DNA of 64,000 bases from Maribacter aquivivus (GTDB taxonomy: Bacteria > Bacteroidota > Bacteroidia > Flavobacteriales > Flavobacteriaceae). Positions 34,137 through 44,251 of this stretch are shown piece after piece. The stretch's first letter is position 1, and the number at the start of each line of letters is the position of its first letter. Under the pieces are notes generated by a model. It did not search any database and was not told the origin of the DNA. It saw only the letters and a list, made by a program, of their open reading frames with translations. Position numbers and translations under genes: made by a program. Location: positions 725,317-789,316 of the forward strand of contig NZ_FQZX01000002.1 in NCBI RefSeq assembly GCF_900142175.1. Reading direction: 5' to 3'.

Positions 34137-35192
34137 TTAAGGTCTAGCTTCTAAAATCAAATTAAAAGGCGTTTCCACAGCGCTCTTGAATCTAGAAAAA
34201 CCACCTTTGGTGATGACTTCTTTCAGTCTCTTTTCTCCGGCTTGTGCGCCTAATGCCAATCCTACTTCTTGATTTAGTGAACACGGTGTGCAAAGCATTG
34301 TTGAGAAAGCGTAAAAGGCTCTACCTACAGGATTCAAGTTTTCTTCTAAGGAATCTTTTGCAAAAGGCTCTACAATCATACAAGTACCATCAGGTTTTAA
34401 GGCTGCCTTGGTGTGTGCACATGCACCAACAGGATCTCCCATATCATGTAAGCAATCAAAATACGCGATAAAATCATAATCGTTACCTGGAAAATCTTTA
34501 GCTGTTGCCACTTCAAAAGATATATTAGATAAACCAGCCTCCTTAGCTCTTTCTTTTGCTTGTTCGATGGATGCTGCATGAAAATCAAATCCAATAAAAG
34601 AAGAATTAGGAAATGCTTTTGCCATTATTATGGTAGAAGCTGCATGTCCGCATCCAATATCAGCTACTTTGGCCCCTTTGTCTAATTTTTTGACAAGTCC
34701 TTCCATAGCTGGGAGCCAACTAGAAATTAGGTTTCCTTCGTAGGAAGGACTGAAAAATTTTTCTGTTCCGCAGAATAGGCAATTGTTATGGTCTCCCCAA
34801 GAAACTCCCTCCCCTGTTTTAAAAGCTTCTTCTATTTTTGGCTCATCGTGGTATACTGAAGCAATGGCATAAAAAGCTCCTGTCATAAAAACAGGACTTT
34901 TTCTGTTTCCAAAAACCATAGTTTGCTCTGGCGTCATAGAAAATGTTTGTGTATTGGCATGATATTGTACATAGCCAGATGCCGCTTGTGCCGATAACCA
35001 TTCTCTCACATACCTTTCAGCGGTATTGGTTTTGGCAGCTAATTCATTAGATGATAAAGGGTCTGATTCTGATAGCGTAGTAAAAAGACCTAGCTTGTCT
35101 CCAATTGTAATTAATGGACCGTTAGCTGCAGCACCCATTTCAGTTACTACTTTACCTAGTAAAGCATGTAATTTTTCTTCATTTATTTCCAT
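34137..35192 (-). CDS. Class I SAM-dependent methyltransferase with N-terminal winged helix
   Basis: A 351-residue protein. Residues 1-100 form a winged-helix dimerisation domain (SNELAAKTNTAERYVREWLSAQAASGYV), followed by a Rossmann methyltransferase domain. The SAM motif is KVADIGCGHAAS around residue 180, with an acidic GFDFHAAS after the second strand and a FDCLHDMGD motif. This layout matches Rv2258c-like methyltransferases. Cysteines occur in CLFCG and MLCTPCS. A small-molecule substrate is likely but unknown. It sits downstream of the minus-strand acyltransferase/kelch cluster, 276 bp away. Confidence 0.85.
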   Translation of the reverse strand: MEINEEKLHALLGKVVTEMGAAANGPLITIGDKLGLFTTLSESDPLSSNELAAKTNTAERYVREWLSAQAASGYVQYHANTQTFSMTPEQTMVFGNRKSPVFMTGAFYAIASVYHDEPKIEEAFKTGEGVSWGDHNNCLFCGTEKFFSPSYEGNLISSWLPAMEGLVKKLDKGAKVADIGCGHAASTIIMAKAFPNSSFIGFDFHAASIEQAKERAKEAGLSNISFEVATAKDFPGNDYDFIAYFDCLHDMGDPVGACAHTKAALKPDGTCMIVEPFAKDSLEENLNPVGRAFYAFSTMLCTPCSLNQEVGLALGAQAGEKRLKEVITKGGFSRFKSAVETPFNLILEARP

Positions 35193-35468
35193 AAGATAGT
35201 ATTTTAAATGGTTTATTTATATTGACAACATTGGTTGCCTATTGCAATTCGAATAGAGAAAACTGTTTGCTAAACAAGTTGACGGAAGTTGTATAATGTT
35301 AGCATAGCTCTGTACAATTTTAAAATATTGTCAACCAGATTTCTTTCACTATTTATTCATTTTCTAGCAGTATTAATGAATTACTATAATTCAACAACAT
35401 TCTAGTGTTACAGAGTATATTTCCGTAAAAATTCATGTAAATAAAGGTTTCAGGGAAATAACCTATCA

Positions 35469-36632
35469 TTACAAATAGCTTAGCCACCATTTATCGCGGT
35501 TGTTATTCTTATATTTCCAAAACCATATACATAAAGGGTAAAGTGTTAGTGTTATAGCTATCGCTAAAATGTATACCACTACCAGATTAAACCCAAAACC
35601 TTGAAGGCTTTTTGTTAAGCTTATAAATAATTCAATAACCATCAATCTTGGTGAAAACCCCATTATTGTTGCTATGATTAAAGCAACTAAGTGAATGACA
35701 AACAGGTGAACGACGTAAAAAAACAATGGCACACGACCAATGATAACAATAGCATGGTGAATACGACCTTTCCAATTCTCGACAAAGGCTAGTAAAAGTA
35801 TAGAAGGACCTAATGTTATCAGTAAATATAACAACGATGGCGGATATTTAGAAACATTCATGAATGACAAAATCGTAGAAGTCAACAATTCAAAATTTGA
35901 CCAACTATTCGGGTCACCATAAAAGTTTAATGCTCTAATAATAAAGAATAAACCTATTGCTGTTAAACCCAAGTAAATCAAATATTTCTTTCTAACTCTC
36001 GGGTCAAAATCTTGGGTATATAATACTCCAAAATGATAACCAAGGGGCATTACAAAAACCCAAGGTACAAGAGGGTAGAAAACCATTATCGCGAAGTATT
36101 TGGTAACTATCGGGGCTTGTAAGTGAAGAATAGTCCATAGTCCATTCCAAGTTTCAGGTTCAAATCCATCCAATGCATTATGTCCGAATATCACTATTAA
36201 ACTAACTATAATCATCAGCCTTTTTGGGACATAAATAAATGCTGCTAAAAATATCATAGATACCCCAAGCACCCAAATTACTTGAAGTACATTCATAGCA
36301 TAATCTAATTGAAACTGCCAGACGAATTGTACAATTGTTAATTCTAAAATAACAAGCCAAACGCCACGTTTAATCAGCCAAGTACTCAGTTCTTTCTTAT
36401 TTTTTCTTCTTCCACTCAAATATGCAGAAGTACCCGCTAAAAAAACAAATACTGGTGCACAAAAATGAGTGATAAAACGGGTAATGAATAATGGAACGGT
36501 AGTCTGCGATATATCTGTAGGACTGAAAAAATAAGAATCGTAATGTAGAAATGCTCTTGTATGATCCAATGCCATTAACACCATAACAATGCCTCTTAAT
36601 AAGTCAATTGATTCTATTCTATTATTTTTCAT
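35469..36632 (-). CDS. Membrane acyltransferase of the DUF1624/heparan-alpha-glucosaminide type
   Basis: A 387-residue polytopic membrane protein with about ten hydrophobic segments. The N-terminus RIESIDLLRGIVMVLMALDHTRAFLH holds the conserved Asp and His of the DUF1624 acyltransferase family (YeiB and lysosomal HGSNAT relatives), which move acetyl groups onto sugars across membranes. The RFITHFCAPVFVFLAG block is also typical. It starts 24 bp after the kelch gene stop, so the two are probably co-transcribed. It may acetylate a cell-surface glycan. Confidence 0.8.
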   Translation of the reverse strand: MKNNRIESIDLLRGIVMVLMALDHTRAFLHYDSYFFSPTDISQTTVPLFITRFITHFCAPVFVFLAGTSAYLSGRRKNKKELSTWLIKRGVWLVILELTIVQFVWQFQLDYAMNVLQVIWVLGVSMIFLAAFIYVPKRLMIIVSLIVIFGHNALDGFEPETWNGLWTILHLQAPIVTKYFAIMVFYPLVPWVFVMPLGYHFGVLYTQDFDPRVRKKYLIYLGLTAIGLFFIIRALNFYGDPNSWSNFELLTSTILSFMNVSKYPPSLLYLLITLGPSILLLAFVENWKGRIHHAIVIIGRVPLFFYVVHLFVIHLVALIIATIMGFSPRLMVIELFISLTKSLQGFGFNLVVVYILAIAITLTLYPLCIWFWKYKNNNRDKWWLSYL

Positions 36633-36655
36633 AAGATTCTAATTAATGGGCTATT

Positions 36656-37975
36656 CTAATCCATAGACCAGACATCATTTAAAAGAGCAGATCCAGTTGA
36701 CCCACCAATTATCCATATTTTATTATTAAATGAGATAGGGGTATACTCTAATCTCCCGGTATACGGACCTTCTTTAATTACTTGTGTCCAAGTTTCACCA
36801 TCAGCACTTTGCCATATATCATTAACTCGAGATGAGCCATCAAACCCACCTATGATCCACATTTTATCGTCAAAAACTACAGAAGTATGACCTTTTCTTC
36901 CTGAGAAAAGTGTGTTTGCATTAACCTGGTTCCATATTTTACCATCACTACTTTGCCAGGTATCGTTTAAGGGTGTATTGAAATTCTCTGCTCCCGCTCC
37001 ATTTCCTCCTAAAATCCATATTTTATTATCGAAGACTAGGGTCGCAAAGCCAAACCTATCAGTAAAAGTTATTTGAGAATCGACACTAGTCCATGTTTCA
37101 CCATCAGAACTTTGCCAAATAGTATTCATTGATTTGGCTGGACCAGATCCACTTCCTATGACCCATAATTTATTTTGAAAAGCTATTACTGATTGGTCAT
37201 AACTTATATTAAATGGAAGTGCTCCGGTAACCAATGTCCAATTTTCGCCATCACTACTCTGCCAAATATCAGTTAATATATCTGAGCCATTATGACCGCC
37301 CATTACCCATATTTTATTATCAAAGACAACGGTAGAATGAAATCTTCTTTTATGAAAAGGTGCCTCTGCAGTAACTTGAGTCCACGTTTCACCATCTGTA
37401 CTTTGCCAGATATCATTTAAATGTGAGAAACCATCATAGCCACCAATAACCCACATTTTATTATCAAAAACGACCGAGGTATGATCTCTTCTCTCTGAGA
37501 AAGCTGCACTTGCTGTTACTGGAGTTTCAGGGATGTGCAGATTTCTTGTCGTAAAACTGAAAGTCTCACTAGATGTTGTATTTCCTTCTGAATCAATCGC
37601 TACAACTTTCCAGAACAAGTCTTGGTTTAATGGTAATCTTTCTTCTAGGGTAAAATTGGTTTCGTTTATAGTATTTGCCAAGCTAGTAGTGGGGTTGCTA
37701 TTTTCATCCACAAACAATTCATAGGATATAGAATCTCCATCAGGATCCACAGCTGCATTCCATAAAAAATTCGGCATTACATCTACGTCTGTTGCGCCAT
37801 CTATAACAGCTATAAGCTCAAAGTCATCTGGAGCTTGATTGACTGTTTTATCTTGTTGATTAGGTGTTTCGCCTTCTTCTAAGATTACTTTATCATCATC
37901 ATTTCTACAATTAATGAATGTTGAGGATAATGTGATAAATGAAAAAAGCACCAAATACATTTTATTTGTTTTCAT
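36656..37975 (-). CDS. Kelch-repeat lipoprotein with fibronectin-like N-terminal domain
   Basis: A 439-residue lipoprotein (lipobox INC, Cys23). A fibronectin type III-like domain (about 50-150, with AVDPDGDSISYELFVDENSN) leads to six kelch blades, each about 45-50 residues with VVFDNKMWVIGG and WQSSDGETWTQV motifs. Six blades are enough to close a beta-propeller. The start at 37975 is preferred because it gives the lipoprotein signal; an upstream in-frame ATG does not. It is probably an outer-surface binding protein. Neighbours are a collagen-like lipoprotein upstream and an acyltransferase downstream on the same strand. Confidence 0.82.
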   Translation of the reverse strand: MKTNKMYLVLFSFITLSSTFINCRNDDDKVILEEGETPNQQDKTVNQAPDDFELIAVIDGATDVDVMPNFLWNAAVDPDGDSISYELFVDENSNPTTSLANTINETNFTLEERLPLNQDLFWKVVAIDSEGNTTSSETFSFTTRNLHIPETPVTASAAFSERRDHTSVVFDNKMWVIGGYDGFSHLNDIWQSTDGETWTQVTAEAPFHKRRFHSTVVFDNKIWVMGGHNGSDILTDIWQSSDGENWTLVTGALPFNISYDQSVIAFQNKLWVIGSGSGPAKSMNTIWQSSDGETWTSVDSQITFTDRFGFATLVFDNKIWILGGNGAGAENFNTPLNDTWQSSDGKIWNQVNANTLFSGRKGHTSVVFDDKMWIIGGFDGSSRVNDIWQSADGETWTQVIKEGPYTGRLEYTPISFNNKIWIIGGSTGSALLNDVWSMD

Positions 37976-38105
37976 CGTATTTGTTTTTGATTTTATAATA
38001 AATCGGTAAGAGTTTGGGAAATTATTTTCATTAGACATTTATAATACTACCCTGAAAGATTTTACAGCACTACCTGAGTAGTATTTTATGCTAACAATTC
38101 CTTTT

Positions 38106-38789
38106 TTATTTTTCTAAATCAAAATGAGTAATCAATTCATCATGTGACATTTCACTAAAGTCATTGCTGTTTTTAGCAGAATTTACAGGAGAAGATGGAG
38201 AAGAAATAGAGGAAGCCGGAATTACAAATATTTTGAATTCTTCAAAAGTTACTTCTGTCAAATATGGATCTAGAGTTCCTAAATCATATAGATTTACAAT
38301 ATAATCAGAACTTGGACCACCAGACAGAACAGCAGTGCTTCCCTCTATAATTACCCTTGTTTCAAATAAAGTAGGTTCACCTATTCCAGGAACGGGTACC
38401 CACCTTTTTTTAGTTACAAAAGAATTTCCAGCGTTGGGTGTTTGAAAAATCTCAGCATAAAACCCTAAAACTAAACTCTCGTTTAATTCATTTAGTGATA
38501 CACCGTCCATTGGGTAGGTAACACTACCCGTAGTAATGGTTTCTGACCCATATTCTAATAGTTGAACATCTGCATTACCATCTTCGCCATCTATACCATC
38601 GACTCCATCTGATCCATCAACTCCGTCAGCACCATCAGCACCATCAACTCCGTCGAGACCATCTGAACCAGTTTCACCTTGAGTACCAGCGGGACCAACA
38701 GCTCCATCTTCACCGTCTTTAGCACAAGAGGTAATTGTTAATGATAAAATGATTAATACGTAGGTAAAAAGTTTCATTGTAGTTTTCAT
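38106..38789 (-). CDS. Collagen-like repeat lipoprotein
   Basis: A 227-residue lipoprotein (lipobox TSC, Cys22). Directly after the anchor come 16 consecutive Gly-X-Y triplets (from GEDGAVGPAG to GIDGEDGNA), most of the form Gly-x-Asp. A 150-residue domain of unknown fold follows, with beta-strand-like segments such as RVIIEGSTAVL. Gly-X-Y runs form triple helices, so three copies may make a short stalk displaying the C-terminal domain. The start at 38789 gives a signal peptide; an upstream ATG at 38897 does not. It lies 161 bp after the hybrid regulator gene. Confidence 0.82.
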   Translation of the reverse strand: MKTTMKLFTYVLIILSLTITSCAKDGEDGAVGPAGTQGETGSDGLDGVDGADGADGVDGSDGVDGIDGEDGNADVQLLEYGSETITTGSVTYPMDGVSLNELNESLVLGFYAEIFQTPNAGNSFVTKKRWVPVPGIGEPTLFETRVIIEGSTAVLSGGPSSDYIVNLYDLGTLDPYLTEVTFEEFKIFVIPASSISSPSSPVNSAKNSNDFSEMSHDELITHFDLEK

Positions 38790-38950
38790 AATGTTTGTTT
38801 TAATTATTATGATACAATGATATTGTGCATTAATAAAAAGGACTTGTACAATTAATTCAAATAGTAGTAGTATTGGTTCATTGACAAAAAAAAGCAAGCA
38901 CTATTATTGCATTTTATGCAATAATAAAATATCAAATAACTGAATATCAA

Positions 38951-41900
38951 TTATTTATGAATACTACTTGGAGAAATTCCAAATTCGTCTTTAAAAGCTC
39001 TACTGAACCAAGAAGGGTCGTTAAAACCAACCTCATAGGCAATTTCGGAGATTGTTTTATTAGTGGTTTCAATTAATTCTTTAGCTTTTTGTAGTCGAAT
39101 AGATCGAATAAAAACTGCTGTAGATTTATCGGTAATTGCTTTTAATTTTCTGTAGATTTGAGACTCACTTAAATGAATTTCTTTAGCTAATTGAGATGTT
39201 CCAAAATCAGCATCATCCAAATTATCATGAATGACTTTTATTACGTGTTGTAAAAATTTGGTTTGAGGATTTTCTATTTTATTCTTGACTAGAGCTGCAA
39301 ATCCATGTTTTTCTAATTTACCAATCAATTTTTTGCGTACCAAAATTAATTGATCCAAACGTGTAAATAGTTCCTCTTTTATAAAAGGCTTTCCCAAATA
39401 GGCATCGGCACCATGGGTTAGCCCAGTAAGTCGATCTGCTGTAGTAACCTTTGCGGTTAAAAGTATTATAGGAATATGATCTGTACGTTCATCTGTCTTT
39501 AAGGTTGCACAAACTTCATAACCATCCTTGCCAGGCATCATTACATCACTTATAATGATATCAGGTATTTTTTCGTAGGCCATTTCTATACCAATATTAC
39601 CATTATTGGCATGCAAGGTTTGGTATTTTCCTTTTAAACATGTTTTTAAATAGTGGGCCACATCGTCATTATCTTCAATGATTAATGCCAAGGGTAATGT
39701 AGAGGTCTCATCTAAAAAAGACGGAATCGTTTTGGCAATTAAAGTAGTTTTGTTAAGTGACGGTTCAACAGTTATTTTAGCGTCAGCTGTTTTAATCGCT
39801 TTATTCGTTACAGGTAATTGTACGATAAAGGTACTCCCCTTACCAATGGTGCTCTCTACCGCTATGGTTCCTTTCATTAATTCCACAAATTCATTAGCTA
39901 AAGAAAGACCTATACCTGTACCCTGTTGCTTGCGTGAAGATTCATTTTCAACCTGATAGAAACGGTCAAATAAATGCGCGATGTCATCTTCTGCCAACCC
40001 TAAACCGTTGTCCTGTACTTTTAATTGAAAAAACTCAATCTCTTTACTTTTGATTTTGTTAAGGTGAACAATAATTTTACCATGTGCTGGGGTAAATTTT
40101 ATTGCATTTGAAAGTAAATTAGAAATAATGGAGGCTACTTTGTTTACATCAATATCCATCTCCAAAGAATCAATTTCTGAGTAAATGGTGAGGTTGATAT
40201 TTTTAGACTGCGCCAAGGAATGAAAACTTTCACTCAAATATTTCACAAACGGAATGGCATCGGTCTGTACCAGATTCAACTCCATAGAACCACTTTCTAC
40301 TTTTGCCAAATCAAGCATTTCATTGACCAATTGTAACAAGTTTTTACCATTTCTGCGAATCATTTCCAAAGAATTTTCAGCCCCTTCAAAACTCTCTTCT
40401 TTAACTTTGGATTTTAAAGTGTCAGCCATACCGAGAATAACTGTCAGCGGTGTTCGAAATTCATGGGTGATATTTGAATATAGCTTTGTTTTTGCCTCGT
40501 TCAATAATTCGAGTTGTTCTGTTTGATGGCTTAAAAGTTCATTTTTTTGTCGTATTTCTTGAGTGCGTTTATTAATGGTGTTTTCTAATCTTATATTTTT
40601 TTTCTGTAATTCATTAGATCTCCATTTAGAGTATAGCCCAACAATGCCAATTGTTCCTAAAACATAAACTACATAAGCCCACCATGTTCTATACCAGGGG
40701 GGTAAAACAGCAAAAGAATAATTATCTTCAGTACTTATATGATTAAAGACATTCTTCGAACGAACCTTAAAGCTATAGTCTCCTTCAGAAATATTAGTAT
40801 AATCTTTTTTGGTTTCCGACGTCCATTCTGACCAATCTTCATCAAAACCTTCTAGTATATATTGGAATTGGTTTTTAGACTCGTCATCAAAACTAGTACT
40901 GGAATACTCAAATCTAAGTGCGTTTTCTTTGAATTTAAGGGAAGGAGGTTTTACTTCTGTTCTAGCTCCTCCATATAATAAAGAATCTTTTAAAAATGTT
41001 ACTTTTCTAATAAGGGTTTTGAAGTTTTTAGAACTTTCTGTACCAACATCTAAATCATGTCTGATAATACCTCCGCTTCCTCCATACCAGACGACATTAT
41101 TATCTTCGGGAAAATGAGCGACTCCAACATCTTGAGTAATTCTTTCATCAAAATTTTTTTGTATCATATAATTACCATCCTTTGTTTTTATCGCCTTTAT
41201 TCTTGATCTTCTTTTATCATCTTTCTTTATTTGGGCGAACATCCATAAATTTCCCTTTTTGTCTTCTCTTTTTAATGAGATTTCTCCTGGTAGTTTTAAA
41301 AGTTCGTTAATACTGGAATCTCGGATAATGCTATCGTTTTGTTTATTATAACTATACACATCATGGTCTATATTGAAGAGTACCTTATCCTTTATGAATC
41401 TAAGAAACAAGATACCTTCGGGTAGTTCCTCGTTTGCTTTAAAATGTTTTACAACAGGTTGCTGCTTGCCTAAATTAGTAGTCACCTTCCAGACACCGTC
41501 ATTTTGAGATTCTAACCATAGATTTCCATCGCTATCTTCAACAATTTCTCTTATATCATCTACAATTCCATTGATTTTTCCATCGTTTTGCCATTTCCCA
41601 TTCTTGTAAATAATTGACGCTAAACCGTCAATTAAGCCTACATAAATACGTTTTGGATTTTTCTTTGACCGAAATAGCGCACCGCTTTGTAAATCAATTT
41701 GTTGAACAAGTTTATGGTTTACAAAAACGAATAATCCAGCTCTGGTACCAGCGAACAAGGTGTCCTTTGATATGAGGAATTCAATAGCCTGCTTTGAGGA
41801 AATTTTGGTGGAGGAAACCGATGGTCCTACGTTTTTAAACAATTTATGACCTTCAATACTGTCCTCCTCTAGTCTTAAAACTCCATTGTAGTTAGCGGCA

Positions 41901-42982
41901 TATATTTTACCGTTGTATAAAATAATGCCATTTACATATCCTTCGATACCTTTTCTGTCATCAAAAATTGAATACGGAGATTGAAGTTCAATACGGGAAA
42001 CACCTTTATTAGTCGCAGCCCAAACACCTTTTTGTTGGTCTTCAAATAAACGAAAAATTGCATTGTCTTGTAACCCAAGATCCTTATTCACCGCCTGTAC
42101 TATATTTCCGTCTTGATCAATGGTTATGATTCCATTTTTTATAGTCCCAATAACATAATTTCCATTCCTGAGTTTAAGTATTCTACGGGCTAACCATTTT
42201 TCTAAAAATATTGAGGTATTAAGATTTAAGGGTTCTATTTTTCCTTTATTTGTCACAAAAAGTCCTTGCCCATAAGTTAAGAGCAACAGCTCATTATTTT
42301 TGTACAAGGCAACATCCGTAATTGCCTTAATCCCTGCGGTTGAAGCATTGAATATCTCTTGAGAATCATTTGCACTTATTTTTATAAGCTCTACTTTGTT
42401 TTTTACAACAAAAACATTCTCGCCTATTTTTTTACATAAATTAAATCCTGAAGGAGCGTCGTGAATTAAAAAGGCATTGTTTTTCCATTCAAATATTTTT
42501 TTTTCGGATCTGAAGTAGACAATGTTATTATGCGCGCTAATATCTTCTATTTGCTGAAAATTCTTATCCTCTAAATCTTCCTTTAAAGAAGTGAATTTTA
42601 ACAAGCCTGAATTGTCAGGTTCTAAATATCCTAATTCATTGTACCCTCCCACATATATTCTATTGTTCTCATCTATAGCCATCGCTCTTGCGACTCCAAA
42701 ATTGGGTAATTGAATAGTTCTCCAAGAGGTACCGTCATATTCTAGAATACCTTCGTTATTGCCGATATAGATTATTCCCTCTTTACTTTGAAGAATGTCC
42801 CAGTTCTGCGATGCACCTTTGTATTGATCTGAAGAATAGTTTTGAATATATGGCAATCCAATTTCAGAAACCTGTTGGGAATAAACACAGTGAAAAGTAA
42901 CGTTTAAAACAAGCGACAGTAGAAATAATAGCTTAAAGCGATTTTTTGAGTAAATGGAATATAAGATTTGAGTTTCCTCCAT
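38951..42982 (-). CDS. Hybrid two-component system regulator (one-protein sensor, kinase, receiver and AraC output)
   Basis: A 1343-residue HTCS protein. Signal/anchor (1-36); two beta-propellers of Reg_prop repeats (about 50-700, e.g. EGIIYIGNNEGILEYDGTSW); Y_Y_Y domain (about 700-790); membrane helix (about 795-815, WAYVVYVLGTIGIVGLYSKW); HisKA with His840 in NITHEFRTPLTVIL; HATPase (about 950-1070, GTGIGLSL); receiver with Asp1146 (SDVMMPGKDGYE); AraC-type helix-turn-helix pair at the end (about 1235-1343, IRLQKAKELIETTNKTISEI). Bacteroidota use HTCS to sense glycan fragments and activate utilisation genes. Here no SusC/SusD pair is near; the genes that follow are surface lipoproteins. Confidence 0.93.
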   Translation of the reverse strand: MEETQILYSIYSKNRFKLLFLLSLVLNVTFHCVYSQQVSEIGLPYIQNYSSDQYKGASQNWDILQSKEGIIYIGNNEGILEYDGTSWRTIQLPNFGVARAMAIDENNRIYVGGYNELGYLEPDNSGLLKFTSLKEDLEDKNFQQIEDISAHNNIVYFRSEKKIFEWKNNAFLIHDAPSGFNLCKKIGENVFVVKNKVELIKISANDSQEIFNASTAGIKAITDVALYKNNELLLLTYGQGLFVTNKGKIEPLNLNTSIFLEKWLARRILKLRNGNYVIGTIKNGIITIDQDGNIVQAVNKDLGLQDNAIFRLFEDQQKGVWAATNKGVSRIELQSPYSIFDDRKGIEGYVNGIILYNGKIYAANYNGVLRLEEDSIEGHKLFKNVGPSVSSTKISSKQAIEFLISKDTLFAGTRAGLFVFVNHKLVQQIDLQSGALFRSKKNPKRIYVGLIDGLASIIYKNGKWQNDGKINGIVDDIREIVEDSDGNLWLESQNDGVWKVTTNLGKQQPVVKHFKANEELPEGILFLRFIKDKVLFNIDHDVYSYNKQNDSIIRDSSINELLKLPGEISLKREDKKGNLWMFAQIKKDDKRRSRIKAIKTKDGNYMIQKNFDERITQDVGVAHFPEDNNVVWYGGSGGIIRHDLDVGTESSKNFKTLIRKVTFLKDSLLYGGARTEVKPPSLKFKENALRFEYSSTSFDDESKNQFQYILEGFDEDWSEWTSETKKDYTNISEGDYSFKVRSKNVFNHISTEDNYSFAVLPPWYRTWWAYVVYVLGTIGIVGLYSKWRSNELQKKNIRLENTINKRTQEIRQKNELLSHQTEQLELLNEAKTKLYSNITHEFRTPLTVILGMADTLKSKVKEESFEGAENSLEMIRRNGKNLLQLVNEMLDLAKVESGSMELNLVQTDAIPFVKYLSESFHSLAQSKNINLTIYSEIDSLEMDIDVNKVASIISNLLSNAIKFTPAHGKIIVHLNKIKSKEIEFFQLKVQDNGLGLAEDDIAHLFDRFYQVENESSRKQQGTGIGLSLANEFVELMKGTIAVESTIGKGSTFIVQLPVTNKAIKTADAKITVEPSLNKTTLIAKTIPSFLDETSTLPLALIIEDNDDVAHYLKTCLKGKYQTLHANNGNIGIEMAYEKIPDIIISDVMMPGKDGYEVCATLKTDERTDHIPIILLTAKVTTADRLTGLTHGADAYLGKPFIKEELFTRLDQLILVRKKLIGKLEKHGFAALVKNKIENPQTKFLQHVIKVIHDNLDDADFGTSQLAKEIHLSESQIYRKLKAITDKSTAVFIRSIRLQKAKELIETTNKTISEIAYEVGFNDPSWFSRAFKDEFGISPSSIHK

Positions 42983-43391
42983 TTTTCACTTGGTTTTTAG
43001 AAAAATTGGTCCATTTGCACTCCAAATGAAATTAGAATTAGCAAAAAACAGTTCTAAATTTGAATTTTCGCTTTCATAACGAATTTAGTAAAGTACCTTC
43101 CCAAAACTTAATGTAACTGTACCATAAGTGATAATCCAAGTTTTGTTAGCTAATTATTATGTGTAGACTGTAAATCAATAGCGTATGATAATATAATTAA
43201 TAGCATTCTTTAAACAATAGTTTTAATAATTTGTATTGGTTGTTTATTCCTTACAATGAACCGAATAATACATCCTATAAAAAGACCCTTTTAAACCAAT
43301 ACAAATTATTAAAACCAACGTTATAGGCAAGATTTGTTATTGTTCTTTTCCATTTCCCAAACGTATTAATAAGAACAAACAATAGTAATAA
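42983..43391. repeat. Gene-free region with a perfect 22-bp inverted repeat
   Basis: This 409-bp region lies between the hybrid regulator and the TIGR00266 gene. Its clearest structure is a perfect inverted repeat: the arm at 43220-43241 (GTTTTAATAATTTG, ending TATTGGTT) pairs with 43294-43315, around a 52-nt spacer. There is no open reading frame of note. It may be a MITE-like remnant or a long hairpin after the TIGR00266 gene. The rest, towards 42983, should hold the promoter of the hybrid regulator; no consensus box stands out. Confidence 0.65.
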
Positions 43392-44189
43392 TTAAAATCT
43401 ATTATCCCCACCAACAATATCACCAAGTGTACCTAGAATACTACCTTCTCCTTTATCTTTTCCACCTCTTGGTATTGAAGCTAGTACTCTACCTGCAAGA
43501 CGACTGAATGGTAGTGATTGAATATATACGGTACCTGGTCCGCGTAGGGTTGCAAAGAACAATCCTTCTCCGCCGAAGACAGTATTTCTAATTCCGCCAA
43601 CGAATTCAATATCGTAATCTACTTCTTTTGTAAAACCTACTATACAGCCCGTATCTACTTTTAAGACTTCTCCGGGTGCCAATGTCTTTTTTGCCAGTGT
43701 ACCACCTGCATGAATAAAAGTCATGCCATCACCTTCTAATTTTTGCATGATAAAACCTTCGCCACCAAATAGTCCGCGACCAAGTTTTTTAGAAAACTCA
43801 ATACCAACGGATACTCCTTGTGCTGCACATAAAAAGGCATCTTTCTGGCAGATAAAACGACCGCCCATTTCAGAAAGGTCAATTGGTAGAATTTTACCTG
43901 GATAAGGAGAAGCAAAACTCACTTTCTTTTTACCCTGACCTATGTTTAAAAATGCAGTCATGAACAAACTCTCGCCAGTAAGCATACGTTTACCTGCAGA
44001 AAAAATTTTACCTAAAACGCTATTATCTTGATTACTTCCATCACCGAAAATAGTATTCATTTTAATATCGGTATCCATCATCATAAAGCTACCAGCTTCG
44101 GCAACAACTGCCTCTTGAGGATCAAGCTCTATTTCAACGTATTGCATTTCTTCTCCAAAAATCTCGTAATCTATTTCGTGTGCGTTCAT
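43392..44189 (-). CDS. TIGR00266/AIM24 family protein
   Basis: A 265-residue protein of the AIM24/TIGR00266 family: EIELDPQEAVVAEAGSFMMM near the N-terminus, and repeated Gly-rich turns such as LGRGLFGGEGFIMQKLEGDG and VFGGEGLFFATLRGPG. The fold is a double-stranded beta-helix-like trimer; the function is not settled. The C-terminal tail (IPRGGKDKGEGSILGTLGDIVGGDNRF) is Gly-rich. It is last in a minus-strand run of three genes (DUF4442, a two-helix membrane protein, TIGR00266), 62 bp after the second. Confidence 0.87.
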   Translation of the reverse strand: MNAHEIDYEIFGEEMQYVEIELDPQEAVVAEAGSFMMMDTDIKMNTIFGDGSNQDNSVLGKIFSAGKRMLTGESLFMTAFLNIGQGKKKVSFASPYPGKILPIDLSEMGGRFICQKDAFLCAAQGVSVGIEFSKKLGRGLFGGEGFIMQKLEGDGMTFIHAGGTLAKKTLAPGEVLKVDTGCIVGFTKEVDYDIEFVGGIRNTVFGGEGLFFATLRGPGTVYIQSLPFSRLAGRVLASIPRGGKDKGEGSILGTLGDIVGGDNRF

Positions 44190-44251
44190 TTGTATATTAT
44201 TTTTGATTGATGTCTATAAGTTGCTAGAAGTAGACGATTTGTTACATCAAA

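Noticed and set aside
38902..38926. Terminator between the hybrid regulator and the collagen-like gene
   Set aside because: TATTATTGCA-TTTTA-TGCAATAATA forms a 10-bp AT-rich stem but has no T-run on the minus strand, so termination is not supported.
43220..43320. Integron attC site suggested by AACGTTATAGG beside the inverted repeat
   Set aside because: The core sites do not match the GTTRRRY and RYYYAAC pairs, and there is no integrase or cassette array.
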